A DNA stretch of 64,000 bases from CAYMZZ01 sp044463125 (GTDB taxonomy: Bacteria > Bacteroidota > Bacteroidia > Chitinophagales > Chitinophagaceae). Shown here piece by piece: positions 52,586-62,700 of the stretch. The stretch is from assembly GCA_044463125.1 (NCBI GenBank), contig JBIQMS010000026.1, forward strand, positions 1 to 64,000. Direction: 5' to 3'. Position 1 is the first letter of the stretch. Each line of letters begins with the position of its first letter. A program made the translations under genes and the position numbers. The notes below the pieces were generated by a model. It did not search any database. It saw only the letters and a list, made by a program, of their open reading frames with translations, and had not been told where the DNA came from.

Positions 52586-54178
52586 ATGATAAAGCTAATA
52601 AAACGACTGATGCTGGTATGTTGCGTGGGTTCATTTACAGCGTGTGATAAGGATTTCGTGGAAATCAATACCAATCCCTATGCGGTAACAGCCATCGATC
52701 CTGCGCTATTACTTGCGGGAGCCCAAAGAAGCCATATCGGAACCTGGAATGCAGAGCATATTGTTGTGCAACAATTTATTGTTCCTTACAACACAGGCGC
52801 CAATGCCGGGTTCAGTTTTAACAGGGATATCGACGGGAACAGCTTTCCCAAATGGGATCAGTCTTATTCAAATGGTAGTAATGGTAACGCTCCTCCGGTA
52901 AAAAATCTTACTCAGGCTTTAATACTGTTAGGTGAAAGTACGCCAAGGGTTAATTTGCAAAGCATGATCCGGATCTGGAAAGCGCAGGTGTTTATGGGTT
53001 TGGTGGACAATTACGGAGATGTGCCTTATTCAGAGGCAGGAAAGGCCGTAGCAAATGCCACTTTTTATCCCAAATATGATAATGACGAAGCTATTTATGA
53101 TGATTTGTATAAAGAGATAAAGGAATCCGTAGCAGCATTGGACCCCAATGGCGAGTATATTGCCGCAGATCTTTTCTATGGAAAAAATGCACAGCCTTCT
53201 ACTCAAACGGCAACTGCTGCAGACCAGGTGGCAAAATGGAAGAAGTTGGGCAACTCATTATTGCTGCGATTAGGGATGCGCTATTCCAAAAGCAATCCCA
53301 CAAAAGCGGCGAGTATTGTAGCCGAAGCTTTTGCTGGCGGAGTTATGACATCCAATGCGGATAATGCCTTTGTTAAGAATGATGGCTCTCTCTTTCTGCA
53401 ACCCGATAATGCGGCGTTACGAAATTTCTCCCAGTTTAATTATGCAGCGGAGCCTTTTGTTAATCAATTAAAATCAACCGCAGACCCGCGAGGCAAATTC
53501 CTGATAGCTCAATATGCAGACCCGGGCGCTATCGCAAATGACCTGAGTCCGGATGTTGTTCTGGCTAATCAATATGGGGTACCAGTTGGAGTTACCAGCG
53601 ATGAAATATTAGACCCTGCTAATCCCTACAGAGGTGGTAGGGGCTCCGGCCTTAATTATTCCCAGTTTAATGTAAATATTATTGCTGCTCCTGGCGTTCC
53701 TGAATTCTGGGTAACCTATGCCCAAACCTCGCTATTACTGGCAGAAGCTGCAAAAAGAGGTTGGATTAGTGGTGGAGATGCTCAGGCTGAGATATATTAC
53801 GAGAATGGGATTGCGGCAGACATGGCAGTATATGCCCTCTATGATAACACAACTCCTATCACTGCCGGTGAAGTTAATGCATATCTTGCTGATCCCGCAG
53901 TGGCATATAACCCTGCTGATGCGATCAGGCTGATCAATACGCAGTACTGGATAGCAAATATCAGAAACGGAACAGAAGCATTTGCCAACTTTAGAAGAAG
54001 TGGTTTTCCTGCTTTAACTCCTAACCCTGTGGCAGGAGATCTCGGCAGTATCGGTTTTGTAAGACGGCTTTCCTATCCGGATATTGAAGCATCTGCCAAT
54101 ACAGAAAGTTATAATGCGGCCGCTACCGCTATTGGTGGGGATGTGCTGTCGAGCAGAGTATTTTGGGATACGCCCTAA
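52586..54178 (+). CDS. SusD-like outer-membrane lipoprotein (SusD/RagB, SusD_2 type)
   Basis: A 530-residue lipoprotein from ATG 52586, with the lipobox in VGSFTAC followed by DKDFVEINTNPYAVTAIDPA. That opening, together with LLLAGAQRSHIGTWNAEHIV, IRIWKAQVFMGLVDNYGDVP and WKKLGNSLLLRLGMRYSKSN, is typical of the SusD_2 subgroup. The C-terminal IRLINTQYWIANIRNGTEAF and FANFRRSGFPAL also fit. It partners the SusC just upstream for uptake across the outer membrane. Confidence 0.93.
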   Translation: MIKLIKRLMLVCCVGSFTACDKDFVEINTNPYAVTAIDPALLLAGAQRSHIGTWNAEHIVVQQFIVPYNTGANAGFSFNRDIDGNSFPKWDQSYSNGSNGNAPPVKNLTQALILLGESTPRVNLQSMIRIWKAQVFMGLVDNYGDVPYSEAGKAVANATFYPKYDNDEAIYDDLYKEIKESVAALDPNGEYIAADLFYGKNAQPSTQTATAADQVAKWKKLGNSLLLRLGMRYSKSNPTKAASIVAEAFAGGVMTSNADNAFVKNDGSLFLQPDNAALRNFSQFNYAAEPFVNQLKSTADPRGKFLIAQYADPGAIANDLSPDVVLANQYGVPVGVTSDEILDPANPYRGGRGSGLNYSQFNVNIIAAPGVPEFWVTYAQTSLLLAEAAKRGWISGGDAQAEIYYENGIAADMAVYALYDNTTPITAGEVNAYLADPAVAYNPADAIRLINTQYWIANIRNGTEAFANFRRSGFPALTPNPVAGDLGSIGFVRRLSYPDIEASANTESYNAAATAIGGDVLSSRVFWDTP

Positions 54179-54314
54179 TTCAGGATTTCAAAAAATATGA
54201 GTGATATTTTAGACTACTAACTGCCCCATATCCATAAAAAAATAAGGACTTTTTGTATTTACATCAGGTCTTTTTTAAACAGTACAAATTATCGTACAAC
54301 AAGAAAGCTGGCAA

Positions 54315-55901
54315 ATGAATCCTGAAAGGCAAATTATCGGTTTTGATAATTCGGGTGAAGGCAAAGAAACCTTTTATTCTTATAACCCCGAAACGCAAGC
54401 GAATAATGAGTACAGTTTTTTTGTAGCCAGCCCCGAGGAAGTAAATCTTGCGGTTGTAAAAGCCCATGCAGCTTTCAGGATATATAGAAAGAAAAGCGGA
54501 GAGGAGAAGGCAAATTTCCTGATCAGCATTGCAGACGAATTATTGGATACCGGTGATGAACTGGTGCAAGTGTGTAGTAGTGAGACCGGCCTTCCGGCGG
54601 CCAGGATTGAGGGAGAAAGAATGCGCACGGCTAATCAGCTTAGGATGTTTGCGGCACTTGTAAGGGAAGGCTCCTGGGTGGATGCAAGAATTGAAACGGC
54701 TCAACCCGACAGAACTCCCATCCCAAAACCTGATTTGCGCTTTATGCATATCCCAATTGGACCGGTGGTTGTTTTTGGTGCCAGCAATTTTCCATTGGCT
54801 TTCTCCGTTGCCGGTGGCGATACGGCTTCGGCCCTGGCAGCGGGTTGTACAGTCGTAGTTAAAGGGCATCCGGCACATCCTGCCACATCGGCAATGGTAG
54901 GTAAAGTGATACAGGAAGCCGCGCGCAAGACCAATATGCCGGATGGCGTTTTTTCCTTACTATTTGATAAAGGTATAGACGTTGGTCTGCAATTGGTGAA
55001 ACATCCTTTCATAAAAGCAGTTGCATTCACCGGCTCCTACAAAGCAGGGAAAGCCCTGTTTGATGTCGCCGTCAACAGACCTGAACCGATTCCGGTATAT
55101 GCGGAAATGGGAAGTACCAATCCGGTGTTTATTCTGCCGCAGGCTATGAAAAAAAGGGGAAATGAAATAGCGGCCGCCTATTCTGCAGCAGTTACATTGG
55201 GGGTGGGCCAGTTTTGCACCAATCCGGGTTTGCTGGTTTACAAGAAGGAGGATGATCAATTCAAAGAGACGCTCAAAACATCATTTGAGAAAACAGTAGG
55301 TGGCGTAATGCTTACGCCCACTATTTTGGATGCGTACAGAACCGGTGTACAACATCATTTGTCTTTGGCTGGAGTGGAACAATTGGCAACGATGGATGCT
55401 GCAACCGAAACAAAGGAAAATATCGCGATTCCGATTCTATTGACCGCAGAATCTAATGTATTAAACAGCAATCCAGCTTTAAGCGAGGAGCTGTTTGGCC
55501 CCAGCAGCCTTGTAATTACAGCGCAATCCAAACAAGAAATACTAAGTATAGCGGAAAATCTTTCGGGACACCTTACGGCTACAGTACATGGAACGGATGA
55601 TGAACTGATAGAGTACAGAGAGTTGTTGGATATTCTGGAGCAAAAAGCAGGTCGAGTGATTGTGAATGGTTTCCCCACAGGCGTTGAAGTTTGTAGTGCC
55701 ATGGTACATGGTGGCCCCTTTCCTTCCACTACAGATAGTAGAACAACCTCGGTAGGTACCGCGGCCATTTATCGGTTTACCAGACCAGTTTGTTATCAAA
55801 ATATGCGGCAGGATTTATTGGCTCCTGAATTAAAGGACAAAAACATGCTGCACATTCATCGGTTAATTAATGGAGAGTGGACCAGGGGGGACATCGTTTA
55901 G
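54315..55901 (+). CDS. Aldehyde dehydrogenase, 2-oxoglutarate-semialdehyde type
   Basis: A 528-residue NAD(P)-dependent aldehyde dehydrogenase. The catalytic Cys lies in TLGVGQFCTNPGLLVY (near residue 300), the general-base Glu in PIPVYAEMGSTNPVF, and the cofactor region in PIGPVVVFGASNFPLAFSVA and AFTGSYKAGKALFD. Length and the C-terminal VNGFPTGVEVCSAMVHGGPF match the subgroup that oxidises alpha-ketoglutarate semialdehyde in oxidative pentose and sugar-acid pathways. It is cytosolic, follows SusD by 136 bp and precedes the IlvD/Edd dehydratase by 23 bp. This pair is a strong marker of a non-phosphorylating route to 2-oxoglutarate. Confidence 0.9.
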   Translation: MNPERQIIGFDNSGEGKETFYSYNPETQANNEYSFFVASPEEVNLAVVKAHAAFRIYRKKSGEEKANFLISIADELLDTGDELVQVCSSETGLPAARIEGERMRTANQLRMFAALVREGSWVDARIETAQPDRTPIPKPDLRFMHIPIGPVVVFGASNFPLAFSVAGGDTASALAAGCTVVVKGHPAHPATSAMVGKVIQEAARKTNMPDGVFSLLFDKGIDVGLQLVKHPFIKAVAFTGSYKAGKALFDVAVNRPEPIPVYAEMGSTNPVFILPQAMKKRGNEIAAAYSAAVTLGVGQFCTNPGLLVYKKEDDQFKETLKTSFEKTVGGVMLTPTILDAYRTGVQHHLSLAGVEQLATMDAATETKENIAIPILLTAESNVLNSNPALSEELFGPSSLVITAQSKQEILSIAENLSGHLTATVHGTDDELIEYRELLDILEQKAGRVIVNGFPTGVEVCSAMVHGGPFPSTTDSRTTSVGTAAIYRFTRPVCYQNMRQDLLAPELKDKNMLHIHRLINGEWTRGDIV

Positions 55902-55924
55902 CGTAGGTTAAAAGAACGGGATAC

Positions 55925-57658
55925 ATGAAAAAATTGCCATCAGATAAAAAAAGTTTAAGGAGCCACGAGTGGTTCGGCAGAGATGACAAAATGGGATTTG
56001 TACATCGTTCCTGGTTACGCAACCAGGGCTATCCCGATGATTATTTCCGTGGGCGCCCGGTAATTGGCATTTGTAATACCTGGAGTGAGTTAACTCCCTG
56101 CAATGGGCATCTTCGTGATTTTGCCGAAATAGTAAAGCGGGGGGTAATAGAGGCAGGTGGATTTCCTTTAGAGTTTCCTGTTATTTCCTTAGGTGAAACC
56201 ATCATGAAACCTACCACCATGCTGTTCCGCAACCTGGCCAGTATGGATACGGAAGAATGTATTCGTGCCAACCCTCTGGACGGCGTGGTATTACTGACCG
56301 GTTGCGATAAAACAACCCCCAGTACGGTAATGGGCGCATGCAGTGTAGATCTGCCCACGATAGTGGTGCCGGGAGGGCCCATGCTTAATGGAAGATTTAA
56401 AGGGGAATGCCTGGGCTCAGGTAGTTTTAACTGGATGGTGAAGGAAAAACAGTTGAATGAAAATTATACGGCAGAAGACATTCTGGAAGCAGAAATAGGA
56501 ACGGCCCGCAGCCAGGGTCACTGTATGAGTATGGGTACTGCATCCACCATGGCCTGTATGGTAGAAGCTTTGGGGCTCACATTGCCCGGTGCCGCTACCA
56601 TACCCGCTGTGGATGCACGGAAAAAAGTAATGGCACAATTAAGTGGAAGAAGAATTGTGGAAATGGTAAAAGAAGACCTCAGGTTGTCAAAAATTCTTAC
56701 CCGAAAAGCATTTGAAAATTCTATTGTGGTAAATGCGGCGGTGGGAGGTTCCACCAATTTTCTAATTCACCTGCAGGCTATCGCCGGAAGAATTGGCGTG
56801 GAGCTAAACCTGGAAGATTTTGATAAGATAGGAAGTAAGATACCACTCCTGGTGAATCTGAAACCATCCGGAAAATACCTGATGGAAGACTTCTATTATG
56901 CCGGTGGATTACCCGTTGTGATCAATGAACTGAAAAAATTCCTGCATCGCGAAACAATCACCGTGAACGGAAAATCAATTGCGGAAAATTATAACAATAC
57001 CATTTGCTATAACAAGGATGTAATTGCTACCGTGGAAGAACCATTCCAGGAAAATGCGGGTATTGCAGTGCTAAAAGGAAATATTTGTGTGGATGGCGCC
57101 ATCATCAAGCCATCGGCCGCCACAAAAAAACTCATGAAACACCGCGGACGCGCAGTGGTATTTGAAACCATGGAAGATTATCATGCCCGGATTGATGACC
57201 CCAATTTGGATATTGATGAAAACTGTGTAATCGTATTGAAAACAGTAGGTCCGGTGGGTTATCCCGGTATGCCCGAAGTAGGCAATGTGGATTTACCCGA
57301 AAAACTATTGCGCAAGGGAGTCACCGATATGATACGCATTTCAGATGGCAGAATGAGTGGTACCGCTGCCGGCACCGTTGTTTTGCACGTATCGCCCGAA
57401 TCCGCCATCGGTGGTGCTTTAGCATTGGTACAAAATGGCGATATGATTGAGTTGGATGTAGAAAACAGAAGACTGCATCTGGATATCAGCGATGAAGAAT
57501 TACAGAAAAGAAGAGCCGCATGGGTGCCCCCCGCACCGGTAACCGCAAGAGGTTATGTGAAAATCTATATCAACCACGTACAGCAGGCCCACCTCGGCGC
57601 CGATCTCGATATATTGCAGGGCGGCTCAGGTGATGAGGTGAGCAGGGATTTGCATTAA
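55925..57658 (+). CDS. IlvD/Edd family dehydratase (aldonate dehydratase-like)
   Basis: A 577-residue iron-sulfur dehydratase. It has the family start SHEWFGRDDKMGFVHRSWLR, GICNTWSELTPCNGHLRDFA, the cluster Cys regions in VVLLTGCDKTTPSTVMGACS and GTASTMACMVEALGL, VNAAVGGSTNFLIHLQAIAG and ISDGRMSGTAAGTVVLHVSP. The N-terminal RDDKMGF and overall length match arabinonate/xylonate/galactonate dehydratases rather than dihydroxyacid dehydratase. It has no signal peptide and acts in the cytosol. With the aldehyde dehydrogenase it completes a likely Weimberg-type ending of the pathway. Confidence 0.92.
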   Translation: MKKLPSDKKSLRSHEWFGRDDKMGFVHRSWLRNQGYPDDYFRGRPVIGICNTWSELTPCNGHLRDFAEIVKRGVIEAGGFPLEFPVISLGETIMKPTTMLFRNLASMDTEECIRANPLDGVVLLTGCDKTTPSTVMGACSVDLPTIVVPGGPMLNGRFKGECLGSGSFNWMVKEKQLNENYTAEDILEAEIGTARSQGHCMSMGTASTMACMVEALGLTLPGAATIPAVDARKKVMAQLSGRRIVEMVKEDLRLSKILTRKAFENSIVVNAAVGGSTNFLIHLQAIAGRIGVELNLEDFDKIGSKIPLLVNLKPSGKYLMEDFYYAGGLPVVINELKKFLHRETITVNGKSIAENYNNTICYNKDVIATVEEPFQENAGIAVLKGNICVDGAIIKPSAATKKLMKHRGRAVVFETMEDYHARIDDPNLDIDENCVIVLKTVGPVGYPGMPEVGNVDLPEKLLRKGVTDMIRISDGRMSGTAAGTVVLHVSPESAIGGALALVQNGDMIELDVENRRLHLDISDEELQKRRAAWVPPAPVTARGYVKIYINHVQQAHLGADLDILQGGSGDEVSRDLH

Positions 57659-57836
57659 GCAATTGTACTGAAGTTACATTTACACAGATAGGTGCATTTG
57701 TTCGTATTTGCCATCCCATCTATATATGCCATCCGGTAACCCATCCCCACCGCCGGATAAGCGCCACTTACCCCGTCAATGCTCCGCTGCTATTTTCGTG
57801 ATCTAATCAGTAATCATTAACCTTAAACTTTTGATC

Positions 57837-58250
57837 ATGAAAATGAAAATTCTTTCTCTGCTGCTCGCAACAACCGTGCTGGCGACAGCCTGTTCCAAAT
57901 CAAAATCGGAGGATACGCCCCCAACACCCGAAAAGGAGATGGAAGGATACTGGACAGGACATTATACCTCAGTTGGCTCCATTGCCAAGGAGAACTATGC
58001 CATGTTGTTTAAACCCAACGGGCAGCTAAGGGTTTACGACCTCGGTGCTAAGACGGATACCAGCGCTATTCATCCTTTGGCGAAATCGGATGGAACCTGG
58101 GTGTTAAGCGGACAAACGGTTCAAACCACTTACAAGTCGGGCAGCTTTACATACAATACCATCGCCACAGTGAATGCGGATAAATCGGAGATGACCGGAT
58201 CCTGGATAATGAATGATTCACCCAAAGGGAATATTTTCCTGAGCAGGTGA
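57837..58250 (+). CDS. Small lipoprotein, paralogue 1
   Basis: A 137-residue lipoprotein of unknown function from ATG 57837 (MKMKILSLLLATTVLATACS, lipobox ATAC). The mature part has a lipocalin-like strand pattern: GYWTGHYTSVG, LFKPNGQLRVYDLG, SDGTWVLSGQTVQTTYKSG and MTGSWIMND. This arrangement is common in small Bacteroidota lipoproteins. It is a tandem paralogue of the next gene, sharing CSKSK, the GYW start and the terminal G-x-x-x-x-x-R pattern. It is about 180 bp beyond the IlvD/Edd gene, probably a separate unit. Confidence 0.78.
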   Translation: MKMKILSLLLATTVLATACSKSKSEDTPPTPEKEMEGYWTGHYTSVGSIAKENYAMLFKPNGQLRVYDLGAKTDTSAIHPLAKSDGTWVLSGQTVQTTYKSGSFTYNTIATVNADKSEMTGSWIMNDSPKGNIFLSR

Positions 58251-58279
58251 TTCGATTTCTTTCAACCTAAAAATCAAAA

Positions 58280-58702
58280 ATGAAAATATTAAATATTCTT
58301 CTTGCCAGCATTTTTACCCTATCTCTGCTGGCGTGCAGCAAAAGTAAAGATGCCGCAATTTCGGAGCCGGAACAACCATCACCGGTGTTGGGGTATTGGC
58401 CGGGGACTTACACGATATTCGGATTAACCGACAAGTTCAATTGCGCCATTCATGTGAAACCAGGTGGAAGTTTCCGGTTTTATGAAATGGGCTCCGCAAG
58501 CGATACCACAGAATTAGATCCAGGACTGAAACAGACTGGTACCTGGGCCATGATTGATGACACTTTTGTGATGACACTATTCATTTCGGGCACTTCCAAT
58601 GGGGTGCAGGCTTCTCTACAAATGAATGATGCGAAAGACAAGATGAGTGGACTCTGGAAGATGGATGGTGAGACAACGGGAAAGTTTGATTTTGTGCGAT
58701 AA
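58280..58702 (+). CDS. Small lipoprotein, paralogue 2
   Basis: A 140-residue lipoprotein (MKILNILLASIFTLSLLACS, lipobox LLAC) that parallels the preceding gene along its whole length: GYWPGTYTIFG, HVKPGGSFRFYEMGSASDTT, TGTWAMIDDTFVMT and MSGLWKMDGE. The two genes are 29 bp apart and arose by duplication, now well diverged. The fold may be a small beta barrel; no ligand or role is evident. Confidence 0.78.
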   Translation: MKILNILLASIFTLSLLACSKSKDAAISEPEQPSPVLGYWPGTYTIFGLTDKFNCAIHVKPGGSFRFYEMGSASDTTELDPGLKQTGTWAMIDDTFVMTLFISGTSNGVQASLQMNDAKDKMSGLWKMDGETTGKFDFVR

Positions 58703-58775
58703 GTGTGAATTCTCGCAGGCATTGCGATCATTTTTTGGTAACCAAATACATTTTTCACAAATTCAAAAACATAGT

Positions 58776-59207
58776 ATGCATATCAATCAAATCAGGCTCG
58801 TGCAGGAATCCTGGCATTGGGTAAAACCCGTGGCCAAACAGGCCGGGCTGAACTTTTACGAAAAATTGTTTGAGGCGGCACCCAGCATACGACACTTGTT
58901 CAAGGAAAATTACGAAGATCAGGCCGACAAATTAATGGTCATGCTCGGTTATGTGGTCAGCAAGTTGGAAAGGCCAGCTGATATTATGGACGACATCCAG
59001 AAATTAGGCAAGAGTCATCGCAAATACGGCGCCCAGCCTGCGCATTACGCGGTAGTGGGGCAATGCCTGATCGCTACTTTGCAGGAAGGGCTGGCGGAAA
59101 AGTGGACAAGTGAACTGCAGGACGCCTGGATTGCCGCCTTCACCCTGGTGAAAGACGCCATGATTACCGCGCAAGAGTCGGTACACGAACATCAGCCCGC
59201 CAATTAA
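58776..59207 (+). CDS. Single-domain globin, paralogue 1
   Basis: A 143-residue haem globin. ATG 58776 gives a normal globin N-terminus (MHINQIRLVQESWHWVKPVA); the open frame from 58647 runs through the previous gene. The A-helix Trp (QESW), the CD1 Phe in IRHLFKENY, a probable E7 Gln in YEDQADKL and the proximal His in LGKSHRKYG are present. The following QPAHYAVVGQCLIATLQEGL matches the G helix of bacterial single-domain globins and flavohaemoglobin globin domains. There is no reductase domain. It may bind O2 or NO; nothing distinguishes between storage and sensing. Confidence 0.9.
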   Translation: MHINQIRLVQESWHWVKPVAKQAGLNFYEKLFEAAPSIRHLFKENYEDQADKLMVMLGYVVSKLERPADIMDDIQKLGKSHRKYGAQPAHYAVVGQCLIATLQEGLAEKWTSELQDAWIAAFTLVKDAMITAQESVHEHQPAN

Positions 59208-59217
59208 ATCGTTTCTT

Positions 59218-59643
59218 TTGCATAGCTCGCTCACACATAAGCAGGTTTTAATCCTTCGCCAGTCATGGGAAAAATTACGTCCCGGAGCAAGGCGACTAAC
59301 ACAGGCGCTCTATGAGCGCCTGTTTGTGCAGCTACCCCAGGTAAGACATTGGTTTGGGGAGGATTTGCATGAGCAGTCGTGCAAGTTGGCGGCTGTCATC
59401 AATTTTGTTATGGGTAAACTGCACAGGCTGGAAGATATTTTTCCTGATCTGCGCGATATCGGTCAGAAGCATAGCGCATTTAAAATACCTATCGAATGGT
59501 ATGATGCGGTAGGCGACTGCCTGGTGACTGAGATAAAACTGGCCCTGTCTGCCGAATGGAACCCGGAGTACCAGGAAGCCTGGACAGATTTGTATTCCAT
59601 CTTAAAAGAAAGAGTATGGGAGGGGCAGAACTCCGGGAGTTGA
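59218..59643 (+). CDS. Single-domain globin, paralogue 2
   Basis: A 141-residue globin beginning 10 bp after paralogue 1. The start is a TTG at 59218; no ATG occurs before mid-protein. It keeps the A-helix Trp (LRQSWEKL), the CD1 Phe in VRHWFGED, a probable E7 Gln in LHEQSCKL and the proximal His in DIGQKHSAF, then WYDAVGDCLVTEIKLAL. Identity to the first copy is moderate, so the duplication is old. It has no other domain. Its 3' end is about 115 bp from the sensor kinase, leaving the possibility of a functional link. Confidence 0.85.
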   Translation: MHSSLTHKQVLILRQSWEKLRPGARRLTQALYERLFVQLPQVRHWFGEDLHEQSCKLAAVINFVMGKLHRLEDIFPDLRDIGQKHSAFKIPIEWYDAVGDCLVTEIKLALSAEWNPEYQEAWTDLYSILKERVWEGQNSGS

Positions 59644-59757
59644 ATGCGATTTGTAATGCCTGTGCCGGAGTGGAAGATGGATTGCTATTATGAATAGTGT
59701 ATATTTAAACAACATATAAATTCCCCTGAACCTTTGCAAGCCTGGAGGCATATAAGT

Positions 59758-62700
59758 ATGGTAGTTGCGAAAATTGCTTTCGCCGCAACCCTTTTTGCCC
59801 AATTGCCAGACTATCATGTACAGATGATCGCGGACCAGGAAGGGTTATTGAGTGCGGAAATCATCAGTATGGCCCGCGACAAAAGAGGGTACCTGTGGCT
59901 GCTTTCTCCCAATTCGGTACAGCGAACCGATGGCCGGAAATGTTGGTACTATCCCGTCAACGAATCGGCCAGGCAGATTTTCGTGGATAGTGCCGATCGT
60001 ATTTGGCTGGTAACCCGCAATGAAGTTCTGCAGTTTGTGAATGATTATGCCGGATTCAAAACCGTTCCTTTTCCTGGTAAAACGGAGCGTCTACCACTTA
60101 GCCTGTTTGAATCTGGTGGCAGGATCTTTCTGATCTCCACGCGGGGGTTGCTGCAATGGGATAATGTTGAGCAAAGCTTTGTTTCGGACAACCAATTCCG
60201 TTTTCCCGGTTTCAAAGAGTTTAACCGCATTTTTGCCCAATCAGCGGAATACGTATTTCTGTCCGATTCCGACAGCCTTTACAGTCTTCACCGCAAATCG
60301 GGCTCCGTAACATCCATGCCTTCGGGCTTTAATATTTCGGCGATGGTGGGCCTTTCGCTGAACCAGGTATTGGTTTCCGACTTTAATTCACGCACTTTCC
60401 ATTATGATTTCACGCAGCAGCGGAAAAGCCCCTGGCATGCCAGCCTGGTAACGGGTAATCACAACGATCCCTACCTGAGAATGAGCGCGGGTGTGGATTT
60501 GGGGAAGGACAGCTTTCTGCTGTCGTCGAATCTTGGATTCATCATCTACAATCAAAAGCGCGGCAGCTTTCGATTGCCCGTTTTTTATTCTCGCGGACAG
60601 TTGTTGCGCAACAACCAATCGGTGCGACAAATGATCAGGGACGAATCCGGAAATGTCTTTATGTCGCATGCGGAAGGTTTGGCATTTTTCAATCCTCAGG
60701 AGGAGCCCATACACTACATCATGAACTATCGCTATGCCGACGATGGCCTGCCCGATATTGATGTCCGCGGATTTACAGAAGATGCGGAAGGCAATATCTG
60801 GATTGCCACGATCAATGGCCTGGCAAGGTTGAATGTTGAAAACGGCATGATGCGTTCATTTAATTCAACGAGCGATGAGTTACAGTTCGATTATCCTTCC
60901 ATCCGCTACCTCCTGCACCACCAATCGCGGGTGTGGGTGGGAACGGGTGGTAATGGTGTGTGGATGTATGATATGCAATCGCGGCGGTTTAGCAGGCCAT
61001 CTCTCAAGGAGAGTAGCAGCGGGATCAGGTCCGCCAATATGGAGCGGGAGTATATCTGGAAACTGCTCGCCATGCAGGACGGAAACATCCTGGTGGTATG
61101 TGGGCGAAGAGCTTACAGGATTGATCAGCATAGCCTGGAAGCATCCGTTTTGCCGATGGCAATACCGGGCATTTCAAGGTCGGCCTTGCAGGATTCCGTA
61201 GGAAGGGTATGGCTGGGCGGTACCAATGGTCTTGTTTGCTACGACAACCAATATCAGCGGCTTTTTTTCCTCAGAGATTCATTGCCCGACAAGCGGGTGG
61301 CGGCCATGCTGGAATGGAAACGAAATCGCATTTTGATAGGCACAAGAGGTTTATATGAGTTGGTGGTGGATGACAAGGGGATTCATTCTTTTCAAAAGAT
61401 GACCATTTTCCCCGACAATCGATTTATCTATTGCATGGAACAGGATAGTTTGGGAAGAATATGGATGGGTACCGACAGAGGCTTGTATCGACTGGATCTG
61501 AACCGGTCGGAGCTTCGGGCATTTGATATCGCCGACAATATCCAGGTGCAGGTTTTTAATTCAAACGGACTGTTTCTTTCAGACAACGGACTTCTATTTG
61601 CCGGTGGACGTATGGGCCTGAATTATTTAAATCCTTATGTGGAACGAACCCGGTCGAAGGCCTTGAAACCCATTCTGGAGTCGGCAGTTTTTGGTAAGGA
61701 TGATTCCAGTTTTTTTCTACAGTATCAGCCGATTTTGTTGCCCCATTTTCAGCGGAATGTTGATTTGAGAATAGCCGTACCAGAGTATGCAGCACCCTAT
61801 GCTTTACGATATAGATATCGATTAAATGGGAATGCGGAATGGACTGATAATGGACAAAACGATCAGGTGCTTTTGAGGGAACTTCCACCCGGAACTTATC
61901 AAATTGATATTGCTGTGAGCCGTGATGCTGTGGTATGGTATGAACAGGAAAATGCGATCAGCTTCTTTATCCGAAAACCCTGGTGGATGCAATGGTGGTT
62001 CAGGATTGCAGCGCTTTTGGGAGTATTGGCTCTTGTGGGATTTATTCGCAGGTATCGCAGCCGTAAGAAAGAGGAAGCCGAGTTTCAATCCGCCGTGGAT
62101 TATTTCGCGCATTCCGCCTATGAGCATGCCAGTACCGAGGACATTCTCTGGGATATCTGCCGAAATGCCATCACCCGGCTGGGTCTCGAGGATTGCGTTA
62201 TTTACCTGTTGGATGAAGAACGCAACATACTGGTGCAGAAAGCCGCGTTTGGCGCCAAGAGCAATAGCGGTTTTGAAGTGTTGAATCCCATAGAGATCCC
62301 CGTAGGCGAGGCCATTGTGGGACATGTGGCGGCGACTGGCAAAGCAGAGATCATTAAGGATACTTCACGCGACAGCCGCTACCTGGCCGATGATAAGCCC
62401 CGGCTTTCGGAGCTGACCGTACCGATCGTTCATCAGAATAAGGTGATCGGTATTATTGATTCGGAACATAGCCGACGCAATTTTTTCCGGCCAATACACC
62501 TGGATACCCTGCAGCGGATCGCCTCCCTGTGTGCTTCCAAAATATCACGAAGCATGGCCATCGCGGAATTGAAGAAAGCAGAAGAAAAATTGCAGTCGCT
62601 CAATACAAAAATTACCGCCACCAAATACATGAATCTGCGTTTGCAGATGAATCCCCATTTTCTGTTCAATGCGCTCAATTCTATTCAGCATTTGATAGTG

